A DNA stretch of 15,586 nucleotides from an uncultured Pseudomonadota bacterium (GCA_946480245.1 CAMLIZ010000109.1:1-15586); one strand, 5' to 3'. Shown: positions 1-8,278, counted from the first letter of the stretch. Notes: generated by a model not told the origin, from the letters alone. Translations and numbers: made by a program.

Positions 1-1
1 T

Positions 2-358
2 CCGCCGGTGTGCCGGCTGATGGACTACGGCAAGTTCAAGTACCAGGAGCAGAAGAAGGCGGCGGAAGCCAAGGCGAAGCAGAAGGTCATCGAGGTCAAG
101 GAAGTCAAATTCCGCCCGGGCACGGACGAAGGCGACTACAACATCAAGATGCGCAATCTGCGCCGTTTCATTGCCGAGGACGGTGACAAGGGCAAGGTCA
201 CGCTGCGCTTCCGGGGGCGCGAGATCACCCACCAGGAGATCGGCATGCGCCTTCTGGAGCGAATCCGGGACGAGTTGGCCGATGTGGCCGTCGTCGAGAA
301 CATGCCGAAGCTGGAAGGCCGGCAGATGATCATGGTGCTGGCGCCGAAGAAGCGCTGA
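2..358 (+). CDS. infC: Translation initiation factor IF-3 (5' partial)
   Basis: IF3 binds the 30S subunit, keeps it apart from 50S and checks start-codon and initiator-tRNA pairing. The window opens inside the gene: the frame is open to the edge and begins with [14 protein letters not shown], the end of the IF3 N-terminal domain and start of the linker helix. The Lys/Ala/Glu-rich linker follows (about residues 15-35 of this fragment), then the C-terminal domain starting near [15 protein letters not shown], with [14 protein letters not shown] and a basic APKKR end. About 118 residues remain of the usual 170-180, so roughly one third is missing. The GTG at base 8 lies inside conserved sequence and is not the start. 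The gene leads the rpmI-rplT-pheST cluster, and thrS would be expected just upstream. Identification is firm. Confidence 0.97.
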   Translation, partial: PPVCRLMDYGKFKYQEQKKAAEAKAKQKVIEVKEVKFRPGTDEGDYNIKMRNLRRFIAEDGDKGKVTLRFRGREITHQEIGMRLLERIRDELADVAVVENMPKLEGRQMIMVLAPKKR

Positions 359-375
359 GCATCGCAGTTGCAGTT

Positions 376-450
376 CGCGGGTCTGGTCACCCGCGGGTTG
401 TTCAAGAAGCCCTTTCAGGCCAACAAGGCCGCGAGCATCGCGGACGCCTG
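376..450 (+). promoter_or_regulatory. Structured infC-rpmI intergenic leader
   Basis: The 117-base gap between infC and rpmI can form several hairpins. One has a perfect 7-bp stem, CGCGGGT (376-382) with ACCCGCG (389-395), and a 6-base loop; the following GGTTGTT is only weakly U-rich. A second has a 6-bp stem, CCGCGA (429-434) with TCGCGG (438-443), enclosed by CAGGC (416-420) pairing with GCCTG (446-450). In enterobacteria L20 represses rpmI-rplT by binding structured RNA in this region. A similar role here is inferred from position only. The first hairpin could instead be a weak terminator or attenuator. Confidence 0.4.
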
Positions 451-475
451 GCGGGGCAGCTAACAAGGAGCAGTC

Positions 476-679
476 ATGCCCAAGATGAAGACCAAGAAGA
501 GCGCGGCCAAGCGGTTCCGTGTGCGTCCGGGGGGTACCGTCAAGCGTGGTCAGGCGTTCAAGCGCCACATCCTCACGAAGAAGACCACCAAGAACAAGCG
601 CCACCTGCGCGGTGCAGCCAACGTGCACGAGACCAACATGGGGCACGTCGCTGCGATGATGCCCTTTGCCGGCCTCTGA
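476..679 (+). CDS. rpmI: 50S ribosomal protein L35
   Basis: This is a small, highly basic protein of the large ribosomal subunit. The 67-residue product has the normal family length and starts with the typical [14 protein letters not shown] block. The central stretch [18 protein letters not shown], rich in Lys and Arg for rRNA binding, is also typical. The start is set by a strong Shine-Dalgarno AAGGAG at 465-470, five bases before the ATG. It lies between infC and rplT, the usual order, 29 bases before rplT. Expression is probably tied to rplT through the upstream leader, as known in other bacteria. Nothing is unusual in the sequence. Confidence 0.98.
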   Translation: MPKMKTKKSAAKRFRVRPGGTVKRGQAFKRHILTKKTTKNKRHLRGAANVHETNMGHVAAMMPFAGL

Positions 680-708
680 TTCACCACTGCTGAACAAGGA
701 GCAAACAC

Positions 709-1065
709 ATGCCTCGCGTCAAACGTGGTGTTACCGCACGTGCCCGTCACAAGAAGGTGCTGGCCCTGGCCAAGGGCTATCGTGGTCGTCGCAAGAACGT
801 CTTCCGCATCGCCAAGCAGGCGGTGATGAAGGCGGGGCAGTATGCCTACCGCGACCGCCGCACCAAGAAGCGCGTTTTCCGTCAGCTGTGGATCGCCCGT
901 ATCAACGCGGCCTCGCGTGAACTCGGCGTCACCTACAGCAAGTTCATGGCCGGCCTGAAGAAGGCGCAGATCGACATCGACCGCAAGGTCTTGGCTGATC
1001 TCGCAGTCAACGACCCGGCTGCCTTTGGCAGCATCGTCGAAAAAGTGAAGGCCCAGCTCGCTTGA
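709..1065 (+). CDS. rplT: 50S ribosomal protein L20
   Basis: L20 is a primary rRNA-binding protein needed for early assembly of the 50S subunit; in several bacteria it also represses its own operon. The 118-residue product has full family length. Its basic N-terminal extension ([18 protein letters not shown], then KGYRGRRKN) precedes the globular domain, with [20 protein letters not shown] around residues 63-82. The Shine-Dalgarno AAGGAG at 696-701 lies seven bases before the ATG. The 11 bases around it (AACAAGGAGCA, 693-703) are identical to those before rpmI (462-472), suggesting matched translation of the two proteins. A terminator-like hairpin follows 57 bases after the stop. Confidence 0.98.
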   Translation: MPRVKRGVTARARHKKVLALAKGYRGRRKNVFRIAKQAVMKAGQYAYRDRRTKKRVFRQLWIARINAASRELGVTYSKFMAGLKKAQIDIDRKVLADLAVNDPAAFGSIVEKVKAQLA

Positions 1066-1122
1066 CGTGGCCGCGGTGAAAGCCGCTGTTCACGATCCGG
1101 TTCCTGCACCGGCAAGACTTCC

Positions 1123-1151
1123 AGGCCGACACTCCGTGTTCGGCCTTTTTT
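1123..1151 (+). terminator. Intrinsic terminator or attenuator before pheS
   Basis: AGGCCGA (1123-1129) pairs perfectly with TCGGCCT (1140-1146). Beyond a single bulged T1139, CAC (1130-1132) pairs with GTG (1136-1138) around a TCC loop. Six Ts follow (1146-1151). This is a classic rho-independent terminator. It ends only 15 bases before the pheS ATG, leaving no room for a separate pheS promoter downstream. pheST must therefore be transcribed through it from rplT or from a promoter at about 1066-1122, which makes attenuation likely. Confidence 0.85.
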
Positions 1152-1166
1152 ATTTTCGAACCACGC

Positions 1167-2213
1167 ATGAACGATCTCGATCAACTCGTGCAGGCGGCCC
1201 AGGCGGACTTCGCCGTGGCCGCGACGCCTGCCGAGCTGGAAAACGCGAAAGCCCGCTATCTCGGCAAGGCCGGACGCGTGACGGAATTGCTGAAGAGCCT
1301 GGCCGCATTGCCGGCGGATGAAAAGAAGGTGCGTGGCGCCGAGATCAACGCCACCAAGCAGCGGGTGGAGGCTGCGCTGCAGGCGCGTCGGCAGGCATTG
1401 GCCGACGAGGAGCTCGCGGTGCAGTTGCATGCAGAAGCGCTGGACGTCACCCTGCCCGGGCGCCAACGCGGTATCGGCGGCCTGCATCCCGTATCGCGCA
1501 CGATGGAGCGCATCGAGGCGATCTTCGGCTCAATGGGATTCGACGTCGCCGATGGCCCTGAGATCGAGACCGACTGGTACAACTTCACGGCGCTGAACAG
1601 CCCCGAGAACCACCCGGCGCGCTCGATGCAGGACACCTTCTACGTCGACATGCAGGACGCCGAAGGTCGGCCGCTGAACCTGCGAACGCACACCTCGCCG
1701 ATGCAGGTCCGATATGCGCGCATGCATGCTGCCGCGCACACGGGCGAGGAGCACATGCCGGAGATCCGCGTGATCGCGCCCGGGCGTACCTATCGGGTCG
1801 ACAGTGACGCGACGCACTCTCCGATGTTCCATCAGTGCGAAGGGCTGTGGATCGGCGAGAACGTGAGCTTCAAGGACCTGAAGGTCGTGTTCACCGACTT
1901 CTTTCGCACCTTCTTCGAAACCGACGACCTGCAACTGCGCTTCAGGCCCAGCTTCTTTCCGTTCACCGAGCCCTCGGCCGAAGTGGACATCGCCTTCAGC
2001 GACGGTCCGCTGAAGGGACGATGGCTGGAAGTGGCCGGTTCCGGCCAAGTGCACCCGAACGTTGTGCGCAACTTCGGCCTCGACCCCGAGAAGCACATTG
2101 GTTTCGCGTTCGGCATGGGGCCCGACCGCCTCACGATGCTGCGCTACGGTGTGAACGACCTTCGCCTGTTCTTCGATGGCGACCTGCGTTTCCTGTCCCA
2201 ATTCAAGTCCTGA
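1167..2213 (+). CDS. pheS: Phenylalanyl-tRNA synthetase alpha subunit
   Basis: This is the catalytic subunit of the alpha2-beta2 enzyme that activates phenylalanine with ATP and charges tRNA-Phe in the cytoplasm. The 348-residue product has normal length. An N-terminal coiled-coil tRNA-binding region (about residues 1-95) precedes a class II core. Motif 1 begins around [17 protein letters not shown] and runs into [11 protein letters not shown]. Motif 2 carries [18 protein letters not shown], and motif 3 ends with [17 protein letters not shown] near residues 318-334. The ATG at 1167 matches the start expected for the family. It has no visible Shine-Dalgarno, only TTTTCGAACCACGC, and lies just after the terminator hairpin. 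pheT starts 16 bases after the stop. Confidence 0.98.
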   Translation: MNDLDQLVQAAQADFAVAATPAELENAKARYLGKAGRVTELLKSLAALPADEKKVRGAEINATKQRVEAALQARRQALADEELAVQLHAEALDVTLPGRQRGIGGLHPVSRTMERIEAIFGSMGFDVADGPEIETDWYNFTALNSPENHPARSMQDTFYVDMQDAEGRPLNLRTHTSPMQVRYARMHAAAHTGEEHMPEIRVIAPGRTYRVDSDATHSPMFHQCEGLWIGENVSFKDLKVVFTDFFRTFFETDDLQLRFRPSFFPFTEPSAEVDIAFSDGPLKGRWLEVAGSGQVHPNVVRNFGLDPEKHIGFAFGMGPDRLTMLRYGVNDLRLFFDGDLRFLSQFKS

Positions 2214-2229
2214 TTCCCGGAACGCAAAG

Positions 2230-4650
2230 ATGCAATTTCCCGAAAGCTGGCTGCGCGAGTTCTGCAATCCGCCGCTGACCACCGAGCAACTGGCCGACAC
2301 GCTGACGATGGCCGGCATGGAGGTCGAGGAGCTGCGCCCGGTGGCGCCGCCCTTCGGCGGGGTCGTGGTGGCCGAGATCGTTGCATGCGAGCAGCACCCC
2401 AACGCGGACCGCCTGCGCGTGTGCAAGGTGAACGCCGGTGAGGCCGGGGGCGGCGAACTGCTGCAGATCGTGTGCGGCGCCCCGAATGCGCGTGCAGGCA
2501 TCAAGGTGCCGTTGGCGTTGGTGGGCGCCGAACTGCCACCGGGCGATGACGGCAAGCCGTTCAAGATCGGCACCGGCAAGCTGCGCGGCGTCGAGAGCCT
2601 CGGCATGCTGTGCTCCGCGCGCGAGCTGAAGCTGTCCGAAGACCACGCGGGCTTGCTCGAACTGCAGGCCGACGCGCCCGTGGGCGTCAACGTGCGTGAC
2701 TACCTGAAGCTGGACGACACGGTCTTCACCCTCAAGCTCACGCCGAACCTTGGCCACGCGCTGAGCGTGTACGGCATCGCTCGCGAGCTGGCGGCTCTAA
2801 CAGGCGCTGCGCTGAAGGCGCCCAGCTTCATGCCGGTTCCACCGCGAAACGATCAGCGCTTGCCGGTACAGATCGAGGCACCAGATCTGTGCGGCCGTTT
2901 CTCCGGCCGAGTGATCCGCAACGTGAACACGCGGGCGAAGACACCGGCCTGGATGGTCGAGCGCCTGGAGCGCTGCGGCCAGCGTTCGGTCACGGCGCTG
3001 GTCGACATTTCGAACTACGTGATGTTCGAGTACGGCCGGCCGTCGCACATCTTCGACCTTGACAAGATCGATCGACAGCTCGTCGTGCGCTGGGGGCACA
3101 AGGGCGAGACACTCAAGCTGCTGAACGGCAACACGATCGAGGTGGACGAAGCGGTCGGCGTGATCGCAGACGGCGATGACGTCGAGTCCCTGGCAGGCAT
3201 CATGGGCGGCGACCACACGGCCGTGTCCGACGACACACGCAACATCTATGTGGAGGCCGCGTTCTGGTGGCCCGAAAGCGTGGCAGGGCGTTCGCGCCGC
3301 TTCAACTTCAGCACGGATGCCGGCCACCGTTTCGAGCGCGGCGTGGACCCGGCCACGACCGTGGAGCACGTCGAGCACATCACCCGGCTGGTGCTGGAGA
3401 TCTGCGGCGGCGAGCCAGGCCCAATGGACGATCAATCGGCACGCCTGCCCGAGCGCAAGGCAGTCACGCTGCGCGTCGACCGCGCTTCCAAGGTGATCGG
3501 CATGTCGGTCACGCAGGCGCAATGCGCCCAGGTATTTCGACGCTTGCAGCTGCCGTTCAAGGAGGGCGAGGGCACCCTGGTGGTCACCCCGCCGAGCTGG
3601 CGGTTCGACCTGCAGATCGAGGAGGACCTGATCGAGGAGGTGATCCGCGTCCTCGGCTACCCGCTGCTGCCCGACACGCCGCCGCTGGCGCCCGTGCGTG
3701 CGCGCGCGCAGCCCGAAAACCGGCGCAGTGCGCATGCCATCCGCCACCGCCTGGCGGACCTGGATTACCAGGAGACGATCAGCTTCAGCTTCGTCGAAGA
3801 GCGCTGGGAGCGGGAGCTCGCAGGCAATGCTGATCCGATCAAGGTGCTGAACCCGATCGCGGCTCCGCTTGCTGTAATGCGCTCCAGCTTGGTCGGCAGC
3901 TTGGTCGCGGTGCTGCGCTACAACCTTGCGCGTAAGGCAGCACGGGTACGAGTGTTCGAGCTGGGCCGCGTGTTCATGCGCGACGCCGAAGCGCAGGACG
4001 GCCCGCTGGGCGTGGCCGGCATTCGTCAACCTATGCACGTTGGTGGCCTCGCGTATGGGCCGGCCGACAAGGTGCAGTGGGGTGCGCGCGAGCGCGCTGT
4101 TGACTTCTTTGACGTCAAAGGCGACGTGCAGGCGTTGTTCGCGCCGCTGGAGCCGCGCTTCGTGCCGGTGGAGCATCCGGCTCTGCATCCTGGCCGTAGT
4201 GCCGCCGTGGAGTTGAACGGGCGCCGCGTTGGGGTGCTGGGGGAGTTGCATCCCAAGTGGCGGCAGGCGTATGAACTGCCGCACGCACCGGTGCTTTTCG
4301 AGATCGAGCTCGACGCCTTGCGGCAGCTGTGCGTGCCACAGTACCAGGCGATTCCGCGGCAGCTGCCGTCGCTGCGTGACCTGGCTGTGGTGCTGGACGA
4401 GAAGGTGTCCCACGACGCATTGATTGCCGCGATCGAAAGCGTCGACCCGCTGATCCGCAGCGCGCGGCTTTTTGATATCTACAAGCCGGCGCAGCCGACA
4501 GCCGACATTGCTGCCGGTGAACGCAGCTTGGCGGTGCGCATGGAACTGATCGACGAGCAGGCCACGCTCACCGATGAACGCATCGAGCCGGTGGTGGCCG
4601 CGGTCGTGCAACGCCTGAAAGCCGCGTTCGGTGCCCGCCTGAGGGGTTGA
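2230..4650 (+). CDS. pheT: Phenylalanyl-tRNA synthetase beta subunit
   Basis: This is the large subunit of PheRS; it binds tRNA-Phe and hydrolyses mischarged Tyr-tRNA. It has 806 residues from the ATG at 2230. The frame stays open 18 codons further upstream, but [16 protein letters not shown] is the true conserved beginning. Visible regions are an N-terminal segment, an OB-fold tRNA-binding domain (about 39-155, with [13 protein letters not shown] and [11 protein letters not shown]), the B3/B4 editing domain (about 210-390, with [20 protein letters not shown] and FERGVDP), B5 (about 410-480), the catalytic-like core, and the C-terminal anticodon-binding FDX-ACB domain (about 708-806, with [11 protein letters not shown] and LFDIYKP). 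Its Shine-Dalgarno is weak (GGAA), suggesting coupling to pheS. ihfA starts 2 bases after the stop. Confidence 0.98.
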   Translation: MQFPESWLREFCNPPLTTEQLADTLTMAGMEVEELRPVAPPFGGVVVAEIVACEQHPNADRLRVCKVNAGEAGGGELLQIVCGAPNARAGIKVPLALVGAELPPGDDGKPFKIGTGKLRGVESLGMLCSARELKLSEDHAGLLELQADAPVGVNVRDYLKLDDTVFTLKLTPNLGHALSVYGIARELAALTGAALKAPSFMPVPPRNDQRLPVQIEAPDLCGRFSGRVIRNVNTRAKTPAWMVERLERCGQRSVTALVDISNYVMFEYGRPSHIFDLDKIDRQLVVRWGHKGETLKLLNGNTIEVDEAVGVIADGDDVESLAGIMGGDHTAVSDDTRNIYVEAAFWWPESVAGRSRRFNFSTDAGHRFERGVDPATTVEHVEHITRLVLEICGGEPGPMDDQSARLPERKAVTLRVDRASKVIGMSVTQAQCAQVFRRLQLPFKEGEGTLVVTPPSWRFDLQIEEDLIEEVIRVLGYPLLPDTPPLAPVRARAQPENRRSAHAIRHRLADLDYQETISFSFVEERWERELAGNADPIKVLNPIAAPLAVMRSSLVGSLVAVLRYNLARKAARVRVFELGRVFMRDAEAQDGPLGVAGIRQPMHVGGLAYGPADKVQWGARERAVDFFDVKGDVQALFAPLEPRFVPVEHPALHPGRSAAVELNGRRVGVLGELHPKWRQAYELPHAPVLFEIELDALRQLCVPQYQAIPRQLPSLRDLAVVLDEKVSHDALIAAIESVDPLIRSARLFDIYKPAQPTADIAAGERSLAVRMELIDEQATLTDERIEPVVAAVVQRLKAAFGARLRG

Positions 4651-4652
4651 AC

Positions 4653-5054
4653 ATGGATCCACGCAGCATGAACAACGCAAGCGCCGAGACCGCCATGGAC
4701 GACGACGACACGAGTCAGCCGGTGATCCTGCCGTCGCTCGAGACGCCCACGCTCACCAAGGCCGAGCTCGCCGAGCTGCTCTTCGAGCGCCTGGGCCTGA
4801 ACAAGCGCGAATCGAAGGACATGGTGGAGGCCTTCTTCGAGATCATCCACGCCAGCCTCGTGTCCGGGCAGGATGTGAAGCTGTCCGGATTCGGCAACTT
4901 CAACATCCGGCGCAAGGCGCCCCGACCCGGGCGCAATCCGCGCACCGGCGAATCGATCCCGATCAAGGCGCGCAACGTGGTCACATTTCACGCCAGCCAC
5001 AAGCTCAAGGGCATTGTTCAAGGCGAGATCCCGATCGAGGAAGAGTTCGAGTAA
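4653..5054 (+). CDS. ihfA: Integration host factor alpha subunit
   Basis: With IhfB this forms a sequence-specific DNA-bending heterodimer acting in transcription, replication and site-specific recombination. The IHF/HU fold covers about residues 33-128: [20 protein letters not shown], then [20 protein letters not shown] with the DNA-intercalating proline in [10 protein letters not shown], and [14 protein letters not shown]. The product has 133 residues against 99 in E. coli. The extra length is mostly an N-terminal tail of about 32 residues containing a DDDD run. The ATG at 4653 is preferred because GAGGGG (4641-4646) sits six bases ahead; ATGs at 4668 and 4695 lack a good Shine-Dalgarno. 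It starts 2 bases after pheT, so it is in the same operon. IhfA rather than HU is supported by both sequence and synteny. Confidence 0.95.
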   Translation: MDPRSMNNASAETAMDDDDTSQPVILPSLETPTLTKAELAELLFERLGLNKRESKDMVEAFFEIIHASLVSGQDVKLSGFGNFNIRRKAPRPGRNPRTGESIPIKARNVVTFHASHKLKGIVQGEIPIEEEFE

Positions 5055-5089
5055 AGTGTTAGCTTTCCCGCTGAATCTCGTTGATTTCA

Positions 5090-5536
5090 ATGGAGAAAGC
5101 GCTCCCCGCCATCCCTGCCAAACGCTACTTCACGATCGGCGAGGTGAGCGATCTGTGCGGCGTGAAGCCGTACGTGCTGCGCTATTGGGAGCAGGAGTTC
5201 ACCCAGCTCAAGCCGATGAAGCGGCGTGGCAATCGGCGCTATTACCAGCACCATGAGGTGCTGCTGATCCGGCGCATCCGTGAGCTGCTCTACGAGCAAG
5301 GCTTCACGATCAGCGGCGCACGCAATCGCTTGGCCGAGCAACATGGTCTGCCGCGGGCCGAAGAACCGACGCCGATGCCGGCGCGCGCCCAGCTCGAGGT
5401 GCTACCGCCGGAAGTGCAAGAGCCTCAGTTCCCGATCGAGATCGATACGGCTCTCCCCGTGCCCGAGGTGCACGAACTGTCGCTCACGCAGATGCGCAAC
5501 GAGCTGCTGTCGATTCGCGGCCTGCTGACGCCGTGA
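5090..5536 (+). CDS. MerR-family transcriptional regulator next to ihfA
   Basis: This is a 148-residue DNA-binding protein. Residues about 11-80 form a winged helix-turn-helix of the MerR type: [22 protein letters not shown], then the wing RRGNRRYY and the helix [24 protein letters not shown]. The C-terminal part ([17 protein letters not shown] and onward to LSIRGLLTP) shows no cysteine or histidine cluster for metal binding and is too short for a typical effector domain. A MerR gene commonly follows ihfA in proteobacteria, but I know of no established target or ligand. The ATG at 5090 starts [14 protein letters not shown]. No Shine-Dalgarno is visible, and a TTG at 5081 is a less likely alternative. 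It begins 35 bases after ihfA, probably in the same operon. Confidence 0.9.
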   Translation: MEKALPAIPAKRYFTIGEVSDLCGVKPYVLRYWEQEFTQLKPMKRRGNRRYYQHHEVLLIRRIRELLYEQGFTISGARNRLAEQHGLPRAEEPTPMPARAQLEVLPPEVQEPQFPIEIDTALPVPEVHELSLTQMRNELLSIRGLLTP

Positions 5537-5538
5537 GT

Positions 5539-5544
5539 TATACT
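5539..5544 (+). promoter_or_regulatory. Probable -10 box of the tRNA-Pro promoter
   Basis: TATACT is one mismatch from the sigma-70 -10 consensus. It lies 2 bases after the MerR stop codon and 13 bases before the first base of the mature tRNA. The GC-rich sequence after it (GCGCGGC) resembles the discriminator of stringently controlled stable-RNA promoters. No good -35 box is visible at 17 bases; ATTCGC or TTCGCG around 5513-5519 is the nearest weak match and would lie inside the MerR gene. Confidence 0.5.
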
Positions 5545-5557
5545 GCGCGGCTCGCGT

Positions 5558-5634
5558 CGGGGTGTAGCGCAGCCTGGTAGCGCACTTGCATGGGGTGCAA
5601 GGGGTCGCGAGTTCGAATCCCGCCACCCCGACCA
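5558..5634 (+). tRNA. tRNA-Pro (anticodon GGG)
   Basis: The 77-base cloverleaf is complete. The acceptor stem CGGGGTG (5558-5564) pairs with CACCCCG (5624-5630). The anticodon stem CTTGC/GCAAG (5585-5589 with 5597-5601) encloses loop ATGGGGT, giving anticodon GGG at 5592-5594, which reads CCC and CCU proline codons. The T arm carries GTTCGAATC. A discriminator A and an encoded CCA end (5632-5634) are present. CCC is a frequent proline codon in GC-rich genomes. A strong terminator follows 12 bases later, consistent with a single-tRNA transcript or a tRNA tail on the ihfA-merR message. Confidence 0.97.
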
Positions 5635-5646
5635 TTGATAGATGAG

Positions 5647-5680
5647 AAGCCCGGTCCCAAAAGGACCGGGCTTTTTTCTT
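5647..5680 (+). terminator. Intrinsic terminator after tRNA-Pro
   Basis: AAGCCCGGTCC (5647-5657) pairs perfectly with GGACCGGGCTT (5663-5673) over 11 bp around a CAAAA loop, followed by a T run (5672-5677, then CTT). This closes the translation cluster and tRNA unit. The leftward A content is too low for it to work efficiently on the - strand. Confidence 0.93.
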
Positions 5681-5771
5681 GGCGCCGTCACGGCTCGCGC
5701 AAAGAGGGCTCAAGAAATCGCTTAAATCTCCCGAAATGCCCAAAGTGATGATGCCGCGGTGGCATCTGAAT

Positions 5772-5790
5772 TCCTCCGAATCCGGAAGGA
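5772..5790 (+). promoter_or_regulatory. Hairpin covering the chemoreceptor Shine-Dalgarno
   Basis: The ribosome-binding site GGAAGGA (5784-5790) can pair with the TCCTCC just upstream: 5772-5775 with 5787-5790, and 5776-5778 with 5783-5785. A5786 is bulged and the loop is AATC. The start codon follows at 5796. A second inverted repeat, GATGCC (5750-5755) with GGCATC (5761-5766), lies just before it. Seeing both in a 115-base leader suggests translational control or an operator, but this is inference and no folding was computed. Confidence 0.4.
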
Positions 5791-5795
5791 CAGAC

Positions 5796-7427
5796 ATGCG
5801 TGACAACGGCCCCGTGACGCAACGCGAGCATCTCCTGCCTGCAGGCGAAAACCTCGTGTCCACCACCGACCTGAAGGGCCACATCATCTACTGCAACCCG
5901 GCGTTCGTGGCCGCCAGCGGCTACCCTCGGGACGAGTTGGAAGGCCAGCCGCACAACTTGATTCGCCACCCTGACATGCCGGAAGAGGCGTTTCGGGATC
6001 TGTGGGACACGATCGCATCCGGCGAGCCGTGGTCGATGCTGGTGAAGAACCGCCGCAAGAATGGCGACCACTACTGGGTACGGGCCAACGTCACGCCCGT
6101 GATGAACGGCAACGAGGTCATTGGCTACATGTCGGTGCGCACCATCGCGGACCGAGCTCAGATTGACGAGGCCGCGGCGCTCTACGCGCAGATGCGCCAG
6201 GAGGAACTCGGCGGGCGCCGGCCTTCGCTAGCGCTGTCTCGAGGCGAACTGGTGCGGCGGGGCTGGGCAAGTCGATGGCAGGCTGCGGCGACCACCCTCA
6301 GAGGCGAGTTGCTCGCGCTCCTGCCGATCGCAGCCGTGCTGTCTGCGTGCGGCATCACAGCGGCACTTGGCCCCGTCATTGCATCGCTGCTGGTGGTGCC
6401 ACTCGCGCTGGCCAGCTTTTGGCTTCAAAAACGTGCCCTGCAGACTCCGTTGCGGGAACTGCTTCGCTTCGCGCAGCGCATGGCCGCAGGCGATCTGACG
6501 CAGCGCCTGGAAGTGACTCGCTCAGACGTGACGGGCCGCCTGCAGCGGGCGCTCAATCAGCTGAACGTGAACTTGCAGACGGTCGTCGGTGACGCGCGCA
6601 TCGAGGTGGAGCACATGGAGTCGGGCGTGGCCGACATCGCAGCGGGCAACCGAGACATGTCGGGGCGAACCGAAGCCCAGGCGGCGAGCCTGCAGCAGAC
6701 GGCCGCCTCGATCGAAGAGATAACGGGTGCGGTGCGGGCCAATGCCAGCTCGGCGCGCGAGAGTGCGGAACTGGCAGGGCGTGCGGTAGCCATCACGCAG
6801 CGAAGCCGTGAAACCGTGGACACGCTGCGCACGACGATGCATTCGATCAGCGAATCGTCCCGGCGCATCGCGGACATCACGCAGGTGATCGACACGATTT
6901 CGTTCCAGACGAACATCCTTGCACTCAATGCCGCGGTGGAGGCAGCGCGCGCCGGCGAGCAGGGCCGGGGCTTTGCGGTGGTGGCGAGCGAAGTGCGCGC
7001 GCTTGCCAAGCGAACCACCGAGGCGGCGAAGGAGATCAAGACGCTGATTCAGGGTTCGCAGGAGCGCGTAGACGCCGGGGTGTCCGAAGTCGAGCTCGCC
7101 AACGAGACGATGACCGACACGGTGGGGAGCGTGACGCAAGTTCGCGAGCTGGTGGCCGGTATTCATCACGCAAGCGACGAGCAGTTGAAGGGAATCCAGC
7201 AGATCAACGAGGCAGTGTCCTCGCTGGACGGCATCACGCAACAGAACGCGGCGATGGTCGAGGAGCTGTCGGCCGCGGCTACCGCGCTGGACGCGCGCGC
7301 AAAGGTGATGCGCGATTCCGTGCAGGTGTTCCGCACGACGGAGAAGTCGCTGGCGCTGCCCGACGCGGTTGCATTGCGAAAGCAGGCGCGGGCACGCGCG
7401 GCGCGCCCGCTACAAGCTTCGCACTGA
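5796..7427 (+). CDS. Aer-like PAS-domain methyl-accepting chemotaxis receptor
   Basis: This 543-residue product is a predicted redox or energy-taxis receptor signalling to CheA/CheW at the inner membrane. An N-terminal PAS domain covers about residues 19-115. Asn34, Arg57, His58 and Asp60 (in RHPDMP) fall at the same numbers as the residues I recall being required for FAD binding in E. coli Aer. A hydrophobic segment of about 40 residues (172-210) anchors the protein without a periplasmic domain. A HAMP-like region follows (about 212-264), then the coiled-coil signalling domain, whose conserved tip [20 protein letters not shown] lies near 366-385. No C-terminal CheR/CheB-binding pentapeptide is present; the tail is basic. 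The ATG is chosen because GGAAGGA lies five bases ahead and Aer numbering is restored. No flagellar or che gene is adjacent. Ligand specificity is inferred. Confidence 0.93.
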   Translation: MRDNGPVTQREHLLPAGENLVSTTDLKGHIIYCNPAFVAASGYPRDELEGQPHNLIRHPDMPEEAFRDLWDTIASGEPWSMLVKNRRKNGDHYWVRANVTPVMNGNEVIGYMSVRTIADRAQIDEAAALYAQMRQEELGGRRPSLALSRGELVRRGWASRWQAAATTLRGELLALLPIAAVLSACGITAALGPVIASLLVVPLALASFWLQKRALQTPLRELLRFAQRMAAGDLTQRLEVTRSDVTGRLQRALNQLNVNLQTVVGDARIEVEHMESGVADIAAGNRDMSGRTEAQAASLQQTAASIEEITGAVRANASSARESAELAGRAVAITQRSRETVDTLRTTMHSISESSRRIADITQVIDTISFQTNILALNAAVEAARAGEQGRGFAVVASEVRALAKRTTEAAKEIKTLIQGSQERVDAGVSEVELANETMTDTVGSVTQVRELVAGIHHASDEQLKGIQQINEAVSSLDGITQQNAAMVEELSAAATALDARAKVMRDSVQVFRTTEKSLALPDAVALRKQARARAARPLQASH

Positions 7428-7434
7428 GGCTCGG

Positions 7435-8274
7435 TCACGCCACCTTCAAGCCCTGAAGCGCCTTGGGCAGCGGCGGCAAGCGCAGGTCCAGCCGCTCGAA
7501 GCAACGCTGCAGCACCAGCCCGATCATCAGGTTTCGGTGCGTCTTGTCGTCCGCGGGCACGATGGTCCATGGCGCCCAGGCGGTGCTGGTGGCCGCGATC
7601 GCGCGCGAATAGGCCTGCTGATAGGCGCTCCACTGGCGGCGCGTATCCAGGTCCTCGGGGTTGAATTTCCAGCGCTTGGCCGGATCGTCCAGCCGGTCCT
7701 GCAGGCGGCGGCGCTGCTCTTCCTTGGAGATGTGGAGCATGAACTTCAGGATGACGGTGCCGGTCTCGCTGAGCATGCGTTCGAAGTCGTTGATCTGTGC
7801 ATAGCGCCGGCGCAGCGCGGTACCGGACAGCGTGCCTTGCACCACGGGCACCAGCACGTCTTCGTAGTGACTGCGGTTGAACACCACCAGTTCGCCGTCG
7901 CCCGGCATCTCGGCATGGATGCGCCACAACGGGTCGTGCGCGCGCTCCGGCTGGGTGGGCGCCTTCCATGCCACGGCGCGCACGCCCAGCGGGCTCATGC
8001 GGCTGAACACGTGGCGCAAGGTGCCGTCCTTGCCGCTGGTATCCAGGCCCTGCAGCACCACCAGCATCCGATAGCGCCGGTCGGCGAAGAACACGTTCTG
8101 CAATTCGTCCAGGCGCTCCGCCAGTGCTTGCACCTGCGCGTGGTCCGCGTCCTTGTCGCCGCTTGAAAAAGGCTGCGCCCCCGCATCGAAGCGCGACAGG
8201 CTGAACGGCACCGCCGGGCTGGCGTGTTGCCACGGCGCGATGCTGCCGAGGGCCGGGGCTTGTCGCTTGCGCAC
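7435..8274 (-). CDS. ppk2: PPK2-family polyphosphate:nucleotide phosphotransferase
   Basis: Predicted to move phosphate between inorganic polyphosphate and AMP or ADP (and possibly other nucleotides) in the cytoplasm. The 279-residue product contains the whole PPK2 core: a Walker A-like loop GLDTSGKDGT at 76-85, the Walker B-like VVFNRSHYEDVLV at 130-142, the lid segment DRLDDPAKRWKFNPEDLD around 183-200, and WTIVPADDKTHRN at 226-238. The DTSGKDG form of the loop resembles class III enzymes that use both AMP and ADP; that assignment is from memory. It starts with GTG 4 bases after the aapP stop with no strong Shine-Dalgarno, so coupling to the ABC operon is likely. It ends 7 bases from the convergent chemoreceptor gene, with no clear terminator. 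Confidence 0.92.
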   Translation of the reverse strand: MRKRQAPALGSIAPWQHASPAVPFSLSRFDAGAQPFSSGDKDADHAQVQALAERLDELQNVFFADRRYRMLVVLQGLDTSGKDGTLRHVFSRMSPLGVRAVAWKAPTQPERAHDPLWRIHAEMPGDGELVVFNRSHYEDVLVPVVQGTLSGTALRRRYAQINDFERMLSETGTVILKFMLHISKEEQRRRLQDRLDDPAKRWKFNPEDLDTRRQWSAYQQAYSRAIAATSTAWAPWTIVPADDKTHRNLMIGLVLQRCFERLDLRLPPLPKALQGLKVA

Positions 8275-8278
8275 GCGC

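Noticed and set aside
1067..1321. Frame reading ...FGLFYF... across the terminator, considered as a pheST leader peptide
   Set aside because: The Phe codons lie in and after the terminator stem instead of before it, the frame has no stop nearby and runs into pheS out of frame, so it does not fit the attenuation geometry.
2797..4680. Long - strand open frame (627 codons) opposite pheT
   Set aside because: Antisense shadow of pheT, with no recognisable motif and no ribosome-binding logic.
5715..5745. TTAAAT...CCCAAAG as a sigma-28 promoter for the chemoreceptor
   Set aside because: Only the TAAA part fits; the expected GCCGATAA-like -10 element is absent.
5640..5800. Genomic island insertion at the tRNA-Pro 3' end
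   Set aside because: No integrase, no direct repeat of the tRNA end elsewhere in the window that I can see, and gene content on both sides looks native.
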